Shown piece by piece: positions 54,568 to 63,279 of a DNA stretch of 64,000 nt. The position numbers and the translations under genes are program-made. This stretch comes from JAFKFI01 sp963795435 (GTDB lineage Bacteria > Pseudomonadota > Alphaproteobacteria > Acetobacterales > Acetobacteraceae). The notes under the pieces were generated by a model. That model ran no database searches, had not been told where the DNA came from, and saw only the letters and a program-made list of their open reading frames with translations. The DNA lies in assembly GCA_963795435.1 (NCBI GenBank), contig CAWCHV010000009.1:1054001-1118000 (forward strand), read 5' to 3'. Each line of letters opens with the position of its first letter. The stretch's first letter is position 1.

Positions 54568-55455
54568 ATGCCTGTTTCGATCCGCCAGATCCATCCCGTG
54601 TTCGTGGGCGAGGTGAGTGGCGTCGATATCAGCCGGCCGCTGTCGCACGATGACGCGGCGGCGATCGCGCGCGGCATGGACGAGTTCGCTGTTCTGATCT
54701 TCCACGACCAGCAACTGACCGACGAGCAGCAAGTCGCGTTCAGCCGCAATTTCGGCGAGATCGAGCGCGCCGTCGGCAGCAACGTGACCAAGATGGAGGA
54801 TCGCCGGCTCAGTGTCGAGATGGCCGACGTCTCCAACCTCGACAAGAACCAGAAGCCGCTCGCCCGCGACGACCGCGCGCGGCTGTTCAACCTCGGCAAC
54901 CGGCTGTGGCACTCGGACAGCTCGTTCCGCGCCATTCCCTCGAAATTCTCGCTGCTGTCGGGGCGCATCGTCGCCGATAAGGGCGGCCATACCGAGTTCG
55001 CCGACATGCGCGCCGCATATGACGCGCTGGACGAGGAGACCCGCGCGCAGGTCGAGGATCTCATCACCGAGCACTCGCTGATCTACTCGCGCGGCAAGCT
55101 CGGCTTCACCGACTACACGGACCAGGAGCGCGTGACCTTCCGCCCGGTGCGTCAGCGTCTGGTCCGCACGCTGCCCTCGACCGGCCGCAAGTCGCTCTAT
55201 CTCTCCTCGCATATCGGCACGATCGTCGGCTGGCCGGTTCCGGAGGCGCTCGATTTCATCCGCGAACTCACCGAGCACGCGACGCAGCGCCAGTTCGTCT
55301 ACTCGCACAAATGGCGGCCGAACGATCTGGTGATGTGGGACAACCGCCAGACCATGCACCGCGTCACCCGCTTCGACGAGACCAAGGTGCGCGACATGCG
55401 CCGCACCACGATCGCCGGCGAGGGGCCGACGGTGGAGCAAGTTCAGGCGGCATAG
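54568..55455 (+). CDS. TauD/TfdA-family Fe(II)/2-oxoglutarate dioxygenase
   Basis: A 295-residue non-haem iron dioxygenase. The iron-binding HxD is WHSDSSF (about residues 115-121) and the distal His is in NRQTMHR near 270, followed by the 2-oxoglutarate Arg in DMRRTTIAG. The N terminus VFVGEVSGVDISRPL is typical. It is closer to TfdA (2,4-D dioxygenase-like) than to TauD in the RLWHSDSSFR stretch. It is divergent from ggt, with 85 bases between starts, and is followed by a cyclase gene after a palindromic repeat. Confidence 0.92.
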   Translation: MPVSIRQIHPVFVGEVSGVDISRPLSHDDAAAIARGMDEFAVLIFHDQQLTDEQQVAFSRNFGEIERAVGSNVTKMEDRRLSVEMADVSNLDKNQKPLARDDRARLFNLGNRLWHSDSSFRAIPSKFSLLSGRIVADKGGHTEFADMRAAYDALDEETRAQVEDLITEHSLIYSRGKLGFTDYTDQERVTFRPVRQRLVRTLPSTGRKSLYLSSHIGTIVGWPVPEALDFIRELTEHATQRQFVYSHKWRPNDLVMWDNRQTMHRVTRFDETKVRDMRRTTIAGEGPTVEQVQAA

Positions 55456-55469
55456 GACACACCGGCGCG

Positions 55470-55554
55470 AACCCCTCCCCCAACCCCTCCCACAAGGGGA
55501 CGGGCTTTCTTCTCCCTCTCCCCCGCTTGGGGGAGAGGGCCGGGGTGAGGGGGT
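55470..55554. repeat. Dispersed GC-rich palindromic repeat, copy 6
   Basis: Two stem-loops: ACCCCTCCCCCAACCCC with CTCCCACAAGGGGACGGGC, and TCTCCCTCTCCCCCGC with TTGGGGGAGAGGGCCGGGG, ending TGAGGGGG. It separates the dioxygenase and cyclase genes, which are on the same strand. Confidence 0.85.
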
Positions 55555-55573
55555 AAACGGGGGAGACCAAATC

Positions 55574-56621
55574 ATGGCGACATCACGCTGGACGAGGCGG
55601 CCGGAAGGCTCGACCTGGGGCGACTGGGGACCGGACGACGAGCTCGGCCGGCTCAATCTCGTCACCAGGGAGAAGGTGCTGCAGGGCATCATGGAGGTGA
55701 CGGAGGGCCGGACGTTCTGCCTCAGCCTGCCGCTCGACTATCCCGGCCAGGCGATCCTCAATCCGCGCCGCCATCCGCCCGTGCTGACGCCGACCGAGCG
55801 CAACGGCCGCCCCAACATGGGCTATCCGATGCGCTGCGACGATCCCACGGCGCTCGATCTCGTTTGCGACGACAAGGTGCTGCTGACCCTGCAGGTACTC
55901 GACGCAATGGGACACGCTCGCCCATGTCGGCGCGATGTTCGACGTCGACGGCGACGGCAAGACGGAGGACGTGTTCTACAACGGCTTCCGCTCCGGCCAG
56001 GACATCGTCGGTCCGGTGACATGGCAGGGAACCGACGCGGTGCCGCGCGGCGAGCATGTCGGGGCGAAGCATCTCGGCGTCGAGAACATGGCGATGCACG
56101 GCGTCCAGGGCCGCGCCGTGATGATCGACCTCGAGGCGCATTTCGGCCGCACCGGCAGGGCGGTGGGCTACGACGACCTGATGCGGGTGATGCGGCAGGA
56201 CGGCGTGCAGGTGGAGCGCGGCGACTTCGTGCTGCTCCGCACCGGCTTCGACCGCGCACTGCTGGCGATGAACAAGACGCCGGATCCGCAGGAGCTGTTC
56301 AGGACCACCTCCGCGCTCGACGGCCGCGACGACCGGCTGCAGCAATGGGTGACGGATAGCGGGCTGGTGGCGCTGATCTCCGACAATTACGGCGTCGAGA
56401 GCACCCCGGCGCGGCCCTGCATGGACGACTACTGCGCCATGCTGCCGCTGCACCATCACTGCCTGTTCAAGCTCGGCGTCTATCTGGGCGAGATGTGGTA
56501 CCTCTCGGAGCTCGCCGACTGGCTGCGCGAGAACAGGCGCTCGCGCTTCCTGCTAACCGCCCCGCCGCTGCGCCTGCCGGGCGCCGTCGGCTCTCCCGCC
56601 TCGCCGATCGCCACGGTGTAG
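55574..56621 (+). pseudogene. Cyclase-family (kynurenine formamidase-like) hydrolase, frameshifted
   Basis: The N-terminal 107 codons read TSRWTRRPEGSTWGDWGPDD, then LGRLNLVTREKVLQGIMEVT and on to DDKVLLTLQ. The frame then breaks. The neighbouring frame continues without a gap as YSTQWDTLAHVGAMFDVDGD, through VENMAMHGVQGRAVMIDLEAH, to 56621. One extra G at 55894/55895 (CAGGTAC for CAGTAC) explains it. Repaired length is about 349 residues. The cyclase family has a manganese-binding HxGxHxD-type motif, seen here as the variant AHVGAMFDVD. It is the third clear single-base insertion in the window. Confidence 0.85.
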
Positions 56622-56681
56622 CTGTTTCATAGTAGTTGCGTATTCAGCAACATTAAGGCCGTGCGAGGGCGACCTAGCCCG

Positions 56682-57362
56682 TCACTCCCACCAAAGCGGC
56701 GGCGGCCAGGCGGGCAGCGCCGGCCGCCGCCTGGGCCGCGCCCAAGCGGGCCGCCGAACTTCTCCCTCTCCCCCGCTTGGGGGAGAGGGTTGGGGTGAGG
56801 GCCGGGGTGAGGGGTCGCCACCCCGAGACTCCGCCCGCGCCAAGCGGGGCGGCTTGGGCCGGGGCGGCCTCGGCGGCGGCCGCAGCACCTCGGGCAGCGG
56901 ATCGGGGGAGAGCTTGCGCCACAGCGGCCGGAGCAGCCGCCCCGCCTGCGGCGAGGCCGCCAGCAGCGCCCGCGTCTCGGGATCGTCCAGCAGCGCCTCC
57001 AGGTGACCGATGGCCCAGCCGAGGCCAAACTCGAGGAACACCGGCCCGCGCGGGATGTCCGGCCGACGCGTCGGTGCCTGGTGCGTCCGCGCCGGCCGCT
57101 CGGCGGCCGGGCTTGGTGCGGCGCGCCGCCGCGGCGCGGGAAGTTTGCCGGCCGCGAAGCGCGCCTGCAGCGCCCGGAGGCGGCGCAGCGTGTGCCCGAG
57201 ATAGTGCCACAGCAGCTCGGCGAGCGGGCGCAGCAGCGGCGACACCGGCGCGATCACCCGCCGGTGCTCGAAGGCCTCGCCCAACCCCCGCCGCATCATC
57301 GCGACCAGCAGGGAGAAGCGGGGGAGGATGCCGGTGGGTGGGGAGGGTGGCGCGGCGGGCAT
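56682..57362 (-). CDS. Hypothetical basic protein with repeat-derived insert
   Basis: A 226-residue Pro/Arg-rich protein. Residues 10-80 look structured (LPRFSLLVAMMRRGLGEAFE, then LAELLWHYLGHTLRRLRALQ), and another plausible segment is RGPVFLEFGLGWAIGHLEAL with LDDPETRALLAASPQAGRLL. The C terminus includes SPRPSPQPSPPSGGEGEV, which is the translation of a dispersed palindromic repeat (copy 7). I do not know the family; the layout resembles small alphaproteobacterial proteins of unknown role. The repeat probably replaced or extended the original tail. Confidence 0.6.
   Translation of the reverse strand: MPAAPPSPPTGILPRFSLLVAMMRRGLGEAFEHRRVIAPVSPLLRPLAELLWHYLGHTLRRLRALQARFAAGKLPAPRRRAAPSPAAERPARTHQAPTRRPDIPRGPVFLEFGLGWAIGHLEALLDDPETRALLAASPQAGRLLRPLWRKLSPDPLPEVLRPPPRPPRPKPPRLARAESRGGDPSPRPSPQPSPPSGGEGEVRRPAWARPRRRPALPAWPPPLWWE
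56760..56815. repeat. Dispersed GC-rich palindromic repeat, copy 7, inside a coding sequence
   Basis: TTCTCCCTCTCCCCCGC with TTGGGGGAGAGGG, then TTGGGGTGAGGGCCGGGGT and GAGGGG. It contributes the SPRPSPQPSPPSGGEGE run near the C terminus of the 56682-57362 protein. Confidence 0.8.
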
Positions 57363-57887
57363 GGCAGGAATATATGGTTAGTTAAGGAGGGTGTCAATCC
57401 AAAATGCCTCGTTCCCGTGATGAGTGGCGAAGGCCGCACTGAGGTCCGGCTCAACTGAGCCGAATGCTTCCCCTCCCGCACCGTCATGGTCGGGACAAGC
57501 CAGATACGACGAATGGAGTACGTGGGATGCGGCTCAACCGCCTTATGGTGAGGAGCGCAGCGGAGGCTGGCCCGCGACGGCCAGCGTGAGCGGACCTGAG
57601 GCGATCATGCGTCCGAGAGCCTGTCTTTGAATGAGAACGGAATGGGCGCTTCCGACCCAAAGCGGACATTCGCACCGGACTTTCGCACGCTGTAAGCTGC
57701 TGATGTCATTGGGCCGGAGCGACGGTTCGCAATTCTTGAATTTCGCAACTGCGGGACCGGCGCGGGGCTTGGAGTGGACACGAGATGGGAGGTTGCCCGG
57801 GGATCTCTTTCCCTACGTGGCGATCTATGAGAGCCTCGCCTGCAGCCCGTGTGTTAACCCGCCGGCGTGCGATGGAGGAAAGACAAG
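57363..57887. other. 525-base gap before the disrupted TIR gene
   Basis: Less GC-rich than the chromosome around it. Short frames cross it on both strands but none has a family motif or ribosome-binding site. I see no cyclase gene, tRNA or repeat here. It probably holds the promoter of the TIR-like gene at 57888 and may carry decayed sequence. Confidence 0.5.
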
Positions 57888-57992
57888 GTGGCGCAGGTTC
57901 CTCAGACCCCTTCTCAGACCAGGCCAGTGGTGTTCATCGGATCGTCGACAGAATCACTAGAAGTTGCCCAAGGAGTAAATGCTGGCTTGACG

Positions 57993-59485
57993 GTAATTGC
58001 TCACCCCGGTGCGGGTAGCGGGTGCGGCACCGGCGTGTTGAGTAGGGCGGCGCGGAGGGCATCAAGGACAGAGACGCGGTTGGCCTTTGCGGTGCTGACG
58101 ACGGAACGGAAGGCAGCGTAGGTTTCGGCGCCCCATTCACAGCGGAAGCCGTTGGTCACCTTGCGGAAGATCACGCTGGGCCGGAGGTTCCGCTCGGAGA
58201 CATTGTTGGTGTAGGGCACATCGCGGGCGGTCACGAAGACGAACAGGTGGGCGCGGTTGGCGGCGATCCGCTTGCGCAGCTTCCTCCCCGGCTCGCCCAT
58301 TGGGCGCAACGTCATGATGCGATCGAGGCGCCGATCCAGATCGGCGCGATACAGCGCCAAGGTGGTATCCCTCAGTGTCTCCCGCCGTCGCCCGATGGCC
58401 ACAGCGCGCAGCAGGAGCCATTTGAAGGCGGCGCCGAAGGCGGCATCGCCACAGTCGATGGCGTATTGTGCGTCGCGCAGCAGATGCGCGAGACACACCT
58501 GCCAGTCCGCTCCGTGGCCACGCTGGCTGCCCAGCATGTCGGAGACCCAGACCGCCGGGCGGATCGCGCCGAACAGGGATCGCGGCACCGCCTTGCCGCG
58601 GCTGGGGCGGATGATGTGCAGCACGGCGAGCGTGCCGACGAACACCCATTCCCACCAGGTCTTGCCGCTCACCCGCGCCGACGTCTCGTCGCAGCAGACC
58701 ACCCGGCTGGCGGTCACCGTCTCGCTGATTGCCGTCGCGGCGGCGAGCAGCGGCTCACGCGCACGGGCCAGCATGTTGCTGAGCGCGCCCTCGCTGATGG
58801 AGAGGGCGAACATCTCGCCCATCAGGGCCGCCAGCCGCTCCAGCCCGATCGCGTGGGCGTAATGCAGATACACGACCATCGCCGCGATCGACTGGCCGAA
58901 CGGCGAACCCGGCTCCAGCCCCGCCGGGGCGGAGGCGATTACCCGCTCGCCGCAGCACGCACAGCGCCCGCCGAACAGCCGCACCCGCGTCACGTCAGGC
59001 CGGATCGGCGGCAACTCGATGCGGTCGTAGACCTGCTGCGGCGTCTGCGACGCGGCGGGGAAGATCGCTTGGCAGTTCGGGCAGCCCGTCAGCGTCGCAT
59101 CCACCACGCGATCCGGGTCGGCATGCAGCGACCGACCGACCCCAGGGCGAGATTTGCGCGGCCGCTTGTCTGCGTCTTCGCGATTGGCTTTCTCCGCCGT
59201 CGAGGGCGGCCTGGAAGAGTTGTCCGGGGTTTTCGGTGGTCGCGTGAGGTCAGTGATCCGCGCCTTGAGCGCGGCGATCTCCGCCAGTGCCGCGTCAAGC
59301 CGCGACGCGAGCGGCAGAAGCGAAAGGATCAGCGCGTCCTTCTCCGCCTCGGTCAGCTTGCGCAGGTCGATATCGGTCGCCACACATAGCTTGAATTGAG
59401 TCGCCCGTGGCCGCGTCAAGCATCGTGAGACACCGCGCTACCGGGGTTCCAGGCACCCCCGACGGCCCCCAGGGTGAGCAATTAC
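57993..59485 (-). mobile_element. IS66-family insertion sequence, type A, copy 1
   Basis: 1493 bases, bounded by terminal inverted repeats GTAATTGCTCACCC at both ends. The flanking 8-base target duplication is GCTTGACG (57985-57992) and GCTTGACT (59486-59493), matching at seven of eight. It contains one transposase gene only, as in the single-gene (ISBst12-like) branch of IS66. It interrupts the TIR-like gene after codon 35. Confidence 0.93.
58001..59383 (-). CDS. IS66-family transposase, type A
   Basis: A 460-residue DDE transposase (TnpC type). Visible parts are the N-terminal coiled coil (LTEAEKDALILSLLPLASRL), the linker motif PPKTPDNSSRPPS, a zinc-ribbon pair (CPNCQ and CACCGE), and catalytic residues in CCDETSARV, WVSDMLGSQ and NNVSERNLRP. 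The start is probably GTG at 59383 (MATDIDLRKLTE). The stop lies inside the terminal repeat. There is no tnpA or tnpB. The gene looks intact, so it could be active or supply transposase to the broken copy at the right edge. Confidence 0.92.
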   Translation of the reverse strand: MATDIDLRKLTEAEKDALILSLLPLASRLDAALAEIAALKARITDLTRPPKTPDNSSRPPSTAEKANREDADKRPRKSRPGVGRSLHADPDRVVDATLTGCPNCQAIFPAASQTPQQVYDRIELPPIRPDVTRVRLFGGRCACCGERVIASAPAGLEPGSPFGQSIAAMVVYLHYAHAIGLERLAALMGEMFALSISEGALSNMLARAREPLLAAATAISETVTASRVVCCDETSARVSGKTWWEWVFVGTLAVLHIIRPSRGKAVPRSLFGAIRPAVWVSDMLGSQRGHGADWQVCLAHLLRDAQYAIDCGDAAFGAAFKWLLLRAVAIGRRRETLRDTTLALYRADLDRRLDRIMTLRPMGEPGRKLRKRIAANRAHLFVFVTARDVPYTNNVSERNLRPSVIFRKVTNGFRCEWGAETYAAFRSVVSTAKANRVSVLDALRAALLNTPVPHPLPAPG

Positions 59486-60025
59486 GCTTGACTCGCTTTG
59501 TAAACGGGCGACTGTGGTCGACAGGCGTATTCGGCCTCGGTGGCCTAAACATTGAGGCCCTGGCGGACGCGGCTGATGAGGCAGACTTCGCAATACTAAT
59601 AATGACCGCAGACGACCTAACAGAAGCAAGAGGGCAGCAGCATTACTCGCCACGGGACGGTGTAATATTCGAACTTGGCTTGTTTATGGGGAAAATTGGC
59701 CGTCTTCGAACTATTATTGCCTATGATCTTTTGCATCCGCCCCACTTGCCGAGCGATCTTGACGGCATTACGCGCGTTGGCTTTTCGACCTCTCCGAAGG
59801 ACCCGCGAGGCCAAGCCGCTGCCATCGATGCGTTATGCTTCCAGATAAGGCAGCACATGAATAGAGTCGGTCTCCGAGTTCCGGGGAGTAGAACTTCCCG
59901 AGGAGATATTTGCATCGGTAAACCCTGACTGGTTTAAGGAATATGCATTCGATCAGACCGGCAGGCTGTATAAGGACTCTCCGAACAGGATTGACCTTCG
60001 TCGTGGAAATAACCTTTTTTGGCTG

Positions 60026-61511
60026 GTAGCTGCTCAACCTGGGATCCGCTGACGGTAGCGATCTGAGGTGAAGGCTCAGCGGGAATGGGGTTGACGCGGT
60101 AACGGGCGACTCGATTCAAGGTCGGGGTGAGCGCCGACCTCGATCTCAGCAAGCTGTCGCACGCGGAGAAGGACGCGCTGATCCTGACGCTGCTGGCGCG
60201 GCTGGACGAGGCGCACAAGTTGATCGCCGAGTTGCGAGCGCGGATCGATGACCTCACGCGACCGGGCAAGACGCCGAACAATTCCAGCGTGCCGCCATCG
60301 AAGGGGCACAAGCCGAACCGGCCTGACAAGATCAAGCGTGAGGGACCGCGCAAGGGCAGTCTCGGCCGCATGGGTGGCGGGCGGGCACTGACCGCCGATC
60401 CCGACGAGGTGGTGCTGGCCAAGCCGGCGCGCTGCCACCACTGCCAGCATGCCTTCGTTGATGCCGATCAGAGGCTCGACGCGCGCTACGACAAGATCGA
60501 CTTGCCGCGCGTGCGTCCGATGGTGACGCGGGTGGAGCGCTATGCCGCGGAATGCCGCTGCTGCGGCGCCACGACGCTGGCAGCGGTACCGGAGGGGCTG
60601 GAGCCGGGCACGCCGTTCAGCGTCAATATCGTGGCGCTCGCGATGTATCTGCGCTTTGTGCATGCGGTCAGCTACCAGCGGCTGACCCGGTTGCTGATGG
60701 AGTTGTTCGGGCTGGCGATCAGCGAGGGCGCTCTGAATGCCGCGTTCCGGCGCGGCAAGCCGCAATTCGACGCCAATGTCGCCGCCATTCTCGCCCGCCT
60801 GCGGCGCGCGCGGGTCATCTATTCGGATGAAACCGGCGTGCGCATCGACGGACGCGGCCACTGGAACTGGGTGTTCCAGAATGCCGATGTGGTGATCCAT
60901 GTGGTGCGTCGCAGCCGTGGCGCGGACGTGGTGGCCGAGGTGCTGGCCGGGCACCGCCCGGCGCTGTGGGTCTCCGATCTCTACGGTGCACAGCAGGGCC
61001 ATGCCGATCGGTGGCAGGTCTGCCTCGCCCACCAATTGCGCGATTGCCAGTATGCCATCGAGGCGGGCGATGCGGTGTTCGCGCCGCGCATGAAGGCGCT
61101 GCTGCTGCGCGCCGTGGTGCTGGCGCGGCGACATCGCGATCTGGCCGACAGCACGCGGCGCGAATACCGCCGCCGTTTGGAATGCTCGCTCGATGCCGTC
61201 ATGGCGCTCGCGCCGATCACTCGCGACGGCCAGCGATTGCGCAAGCGATACGCCCGCGTCCGCGACCACCTGTTCACCTTCCTCGATCATCCAGAGATCG
61301 CCGCCGACAACAACAGCAGTGAGCGCGAACTGCGTCCGACAGCGACATATCGCAAGGTCACCGGTGGCTTCCGCTCTGACTGGGGCGCCGACCTGTTCGC
61401 CGCCGTCCGCTCGGTCATCGGGACCGCCGCCCGGCGCGGCATCGACGCCTATCAGGCAATCCGCGAAACCCTACGCGGCCAATCCGCGCTCGCCCCAGGT
61501 TGAGCAGCTAC
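60026..61511 (+). mobile_element. IS66-family insertion sequence, type B, copy 1
   Basis: 1486 bases with inverted repeats GTAGCTGCTCAACCTGGG at both ends and a perfect 8-base target duplication TTTGGCTG (60018-60025 and 61512-61519). It interrupts the C-terminal part of the TIR-like gene. It has the same length as, and is nearly identical to, the element at 61630, but in the opposite orientation. Confidence 0.95.
60127..61503 (+). CDS. IS66-family transposase, type B copy 1
   Basis: A 458-residue TnpC-type transposase. It has LSHAEKDALILTLLARLDEA, the linker PGKTPNNSSVPPSKG, a zinc ribbon (CHHCQ and CRCCGA), and catalytic residues in YSDETGVRI, WVSDLYGAQ and DNNSSERELRP. The start is GTG at 60127. 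It is intact and lacks accessory genes. It differs from the type A transposase along most of its length, so the two element types are not recent derivatives of each other. Confidence 0.94.
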   Translation: MSADLDLSKLSHAEKDALILTLLARLDEAHKLIAELRARIDDLTRPGKTPNNSSVPPSKGHKPNRPDKIKREGPRKGSLGRMGGGRALTADPDEVVLAKPARCHHCQHAFVDADQRLDARYDKIDLPRVRPMVTRVERYAAECRCCGATTLAAVPEGLEPGTPFSVNIVALAMYLRFVHAVSYQRLTRLLMELFGLAISEGALNAAFRRGKPQFDANVAAILARLRRARVIYSDETGVRIDGRGHWNWVFQNADVVIHVVRRSRGADVVAEVLAGHRPALWVSDLYGAQQGHADRWQVCLAHQLRDCQYAIEAGDAVFAPRMKALLLRAVVLARRHRDLADSTRREYRRRLECSLDAVMALAPITRDGQRLRKRYARVRDHLFTFLDHPEIAADNNSSERELRPTATYRKVTGGFRSDWGADLFAAVRSVIGTAARRGIDAYQAIRETLRGQSALAPG

Positions 61512-61629
61512 TTTGGCTGGCCCACGATATTTTATGGTCTGCTATAGTCTTGCTAACAAACAAAGATATAAATCAGGGACGACGAGGGCTAACAATGGCA
61601 GCTTGGCAAATGGAGCAAGCAGGACTTAG

Positions 61630-63115
61630 GTAGCTGCTCAACCCGGGGCGAGAACGGGTTGGCCGCATAGGGTATTACGGATTGCCTGATAGGCGTCGAT
61701 GCCGCGACGGGCGGCGGTCCCGATAACGGAGCGGACGGCGGCGAACAGGTCGGCGCCCCAGTCGGAGCGGAAGCCGCCAGTGACCTTGCGGTATGTTGCG
61801 GTCGGGCGCAGTTCGCGCTCGCTGCTGTTGTTGTCGGCGGCAATCTCGGGATGATCGAGGAAGGTGAACAGGTGGTCGCGAACGCGGGCGTAGCGCTTGC
61901 GCAATCGTTGGCCGTCGCGATTGACCGGTGCCAGCGCCATGACGGCATCGAGCGAGTGTTCCAGACGGCGGCGGTATTCGCGCCGCGTGCTGTCGGCCAG
62001 ACCGCGGTGTCGCCGCGCCAGCACCACGGCGCGCAGCAGCAGCGCCTTCATGCGCGGCGCAAACACCGCATCGCCAGCGTCGATGGCATACTGGCAATCG
62101 CGCAATTGGTGGGCGAGGCAGACCTGCCACAGCTCGGCATGGCCCTGCTGTGCACCGTAGAGATCGGAGACCCACAACGCCGGGCGATGCCCGGCCAGCA
62201 CCTCGGCCACCACGTCCGCGCCACGGCTGCGGCGGACGACATGGATCACCACCTCGGCGTTCTGGAACACCCAGTTCCAGTGGCCGCTGCCATCGATACG
62301 CACGCCGGTTTCGTCGGAATACACCACCCGCGCACGCCGCAGCCGAGCGAGAATGGCCGCGACATCGGCATCGAACCGCGGCTTGCCGCGGCGGAACGCG
62401 GCATCCAGCGCGCCCTCGCTGATCGCCAGGCCGAACAACTCCATCAGCAGCCGGGCCAGCCGCTGGTAGCTGACGGCATGCACGAAACGCAGATACATCG
62501 CGAGTGCCACGATGTTGAGGCTGAACGGCGTGCCCGGCTCCAGCCCCTCCGGCACCGCCGCCAGCGTGGTGGCGCCACAGCAGCGGCACTGGGCGGCATA
62601 GCGCTCCACCCGCGTCACCATCGGACGCACGCGGGGCAGGTCGATCTTGTCATACCGCGCGTCGAGCGTCTGGTCGGCGTCGGTGAAGGCATGCTGGCAG
62701 TAGTGGCACCGCGCCGGCTTGGCCTGCATCACCTCGTCGGGATCGGCGGTCAGCGCGCGGCCGCCGCCCACGCGGCCGAGACTGCCCTTGCGCGGACCTC
62801 GGCGCTTGATCTTGTCCGGCCGGTTCGGCTTCTGCCCCTTCGAGGGCGGCACGCTGGAATTGTCCGGCGTCTTGCCCGGCCGCGTGAGGTCATCAATCCG
62901 CGCGCGCAACTCGGCGATCAATTTGTGCGCTTCGTCCAGCCGCACCATCAGCGTCAGGATCAGCGCGTCCTTCTCCGCGTGCGACAGCTTGTTGAGGTCG
63001 GGGGCGTTGCTCACCCCAACCTTGAATTGAGTCGCCCGTTATCGCGTCAATCCCGTTCTCGCCCACCATTCGCCTCAAGCCGCTATCGCCAGCCGAGGCC
63101 GGGTTGAGCAGCTAC
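61630..63115 (-). mobile_element. IS66-family insertion sequence, type B, copy 2
   Basis: 1486 bases, ends GTAGCTGCTCAACCCGG, with a perfect 8-base target duplication GGACTTAG (61622-61629 and 63116-63123). It is inverted relative to copy 1, and only 118 bases separate the two. The duplications differ, so they are independent insertions and not one composite event. Confidence 0.95.
61638..63014 (-). CDS. IS66-family transposase, type B copy 2
   Basis: 458 residues, nearly identical to type B copy 1; differences are scattered (for example SNAPDLNK against SADLDLSK at the start and QKPNRPDKIKRRGP against HKPNRPDKIKREGP). All catalytic motifs (SDETGVRID, VSDLYGAQ, NSSERELRP) are kept. The start is GTG at 63014. 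The number of differences suggests the two copies are not from the same very recent event. Confidence 0.94.
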   Translation of the reverse strand: MSNAPDLNKLSHAEKDALILTLMVRLDEAHKLIAELRARIDDLTRPGKTPDNSSVPPSKGQKPNRPDKIKRRGPRKGSLGRVGGGRALTADPDEVMQAKPARCHYCQHAFTDADQTLDARYDKIDLPRVRPMVTRVERYAAQCRCCGATTLAAVPEGLEPGTPFSLNIVALAMYLRFVHAVSYQRLARLLMELFGLAISEGALDAAFRRGKPRFDADVAAILARLRRARVVYSDETGVRIDGSGHWNWVFQNAEVVIHVVRRSRGADVVAEVLAGHRPALWVSDLYGAQQGHAELWQVCLAHQLRDCQYAIDAGDAVFAPRMKALLLRAVVLARRHRGLADSTRREYRRRLEHSLDAVMALAPVNRDGQRLRKRYARVRDHLFTFLDHPEIAADNNSSERELRPTATYRKVTGGFRSDWGADLFAAVRSVIGTAARRGIDAYQAIRNTLCGQPVLAPG

Positions 63116-63279
63116 GGACTTAGTGGATGGGCTACCTATCATCTTCTCAAGTCGAGTGTCGAAAGGGATGATGGTTTTGAAGGTACCTGGACGCAGGAGC
63201 GCCGCAAGGACTTATCGATTTCATTGATTAGAGAAGTACACCGAATTGGTGAGGCTTTAAATGTGCACCTGATAAATTT

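Larger units (their letters stand above)
57888..63279 (+). pseudogene. CAP12/Pycsar-effector TIR-like protein, split by three IS66 elements and bounded by a fourth
   Basis: Exons remaining are 57888-57992, 59494-60025, 61520-61629 and 63124-63279. Splicing out each element plus one target-duplication copy rejoins the frame at every junction (AGLT|RFVNG, NNLFWL|AHDILW, QAGL|SGWATY). The start is GTG 57888 with GGAGGAAAG upstream. The N-terminal TIR-like domain has PVVFIGSSTESLEVAQ, GRLWSTGVFGL, ADFAILIMTADDLTEARG and RDGVIFELGLFMGKIGR, in which the Glu of FELG is the presumed NADase residue, then LPSDLDGITRV. One frame change lies between about 59860 and 59928. The C-terminal about 130 residues (VELPEEIFASVNPDWFKEY onward, NLFWLAHDILWSAIVLL, WTQERRKDLSISLIREVHRI) are helical and unrecognised. 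The reading continues beyond the fourth element, outside the window. By hand count, 61520-61629 and 63124-63279 are each about 45% GC. Confidence 0.8.

Noticed and set aside
60026..63115. Composite transposon made by the two inverted type B elements
   Set aside because: Each has its own perfect but different 8-base target duplication, so they inserted independently, and only 110 bases of host gene lie between them.
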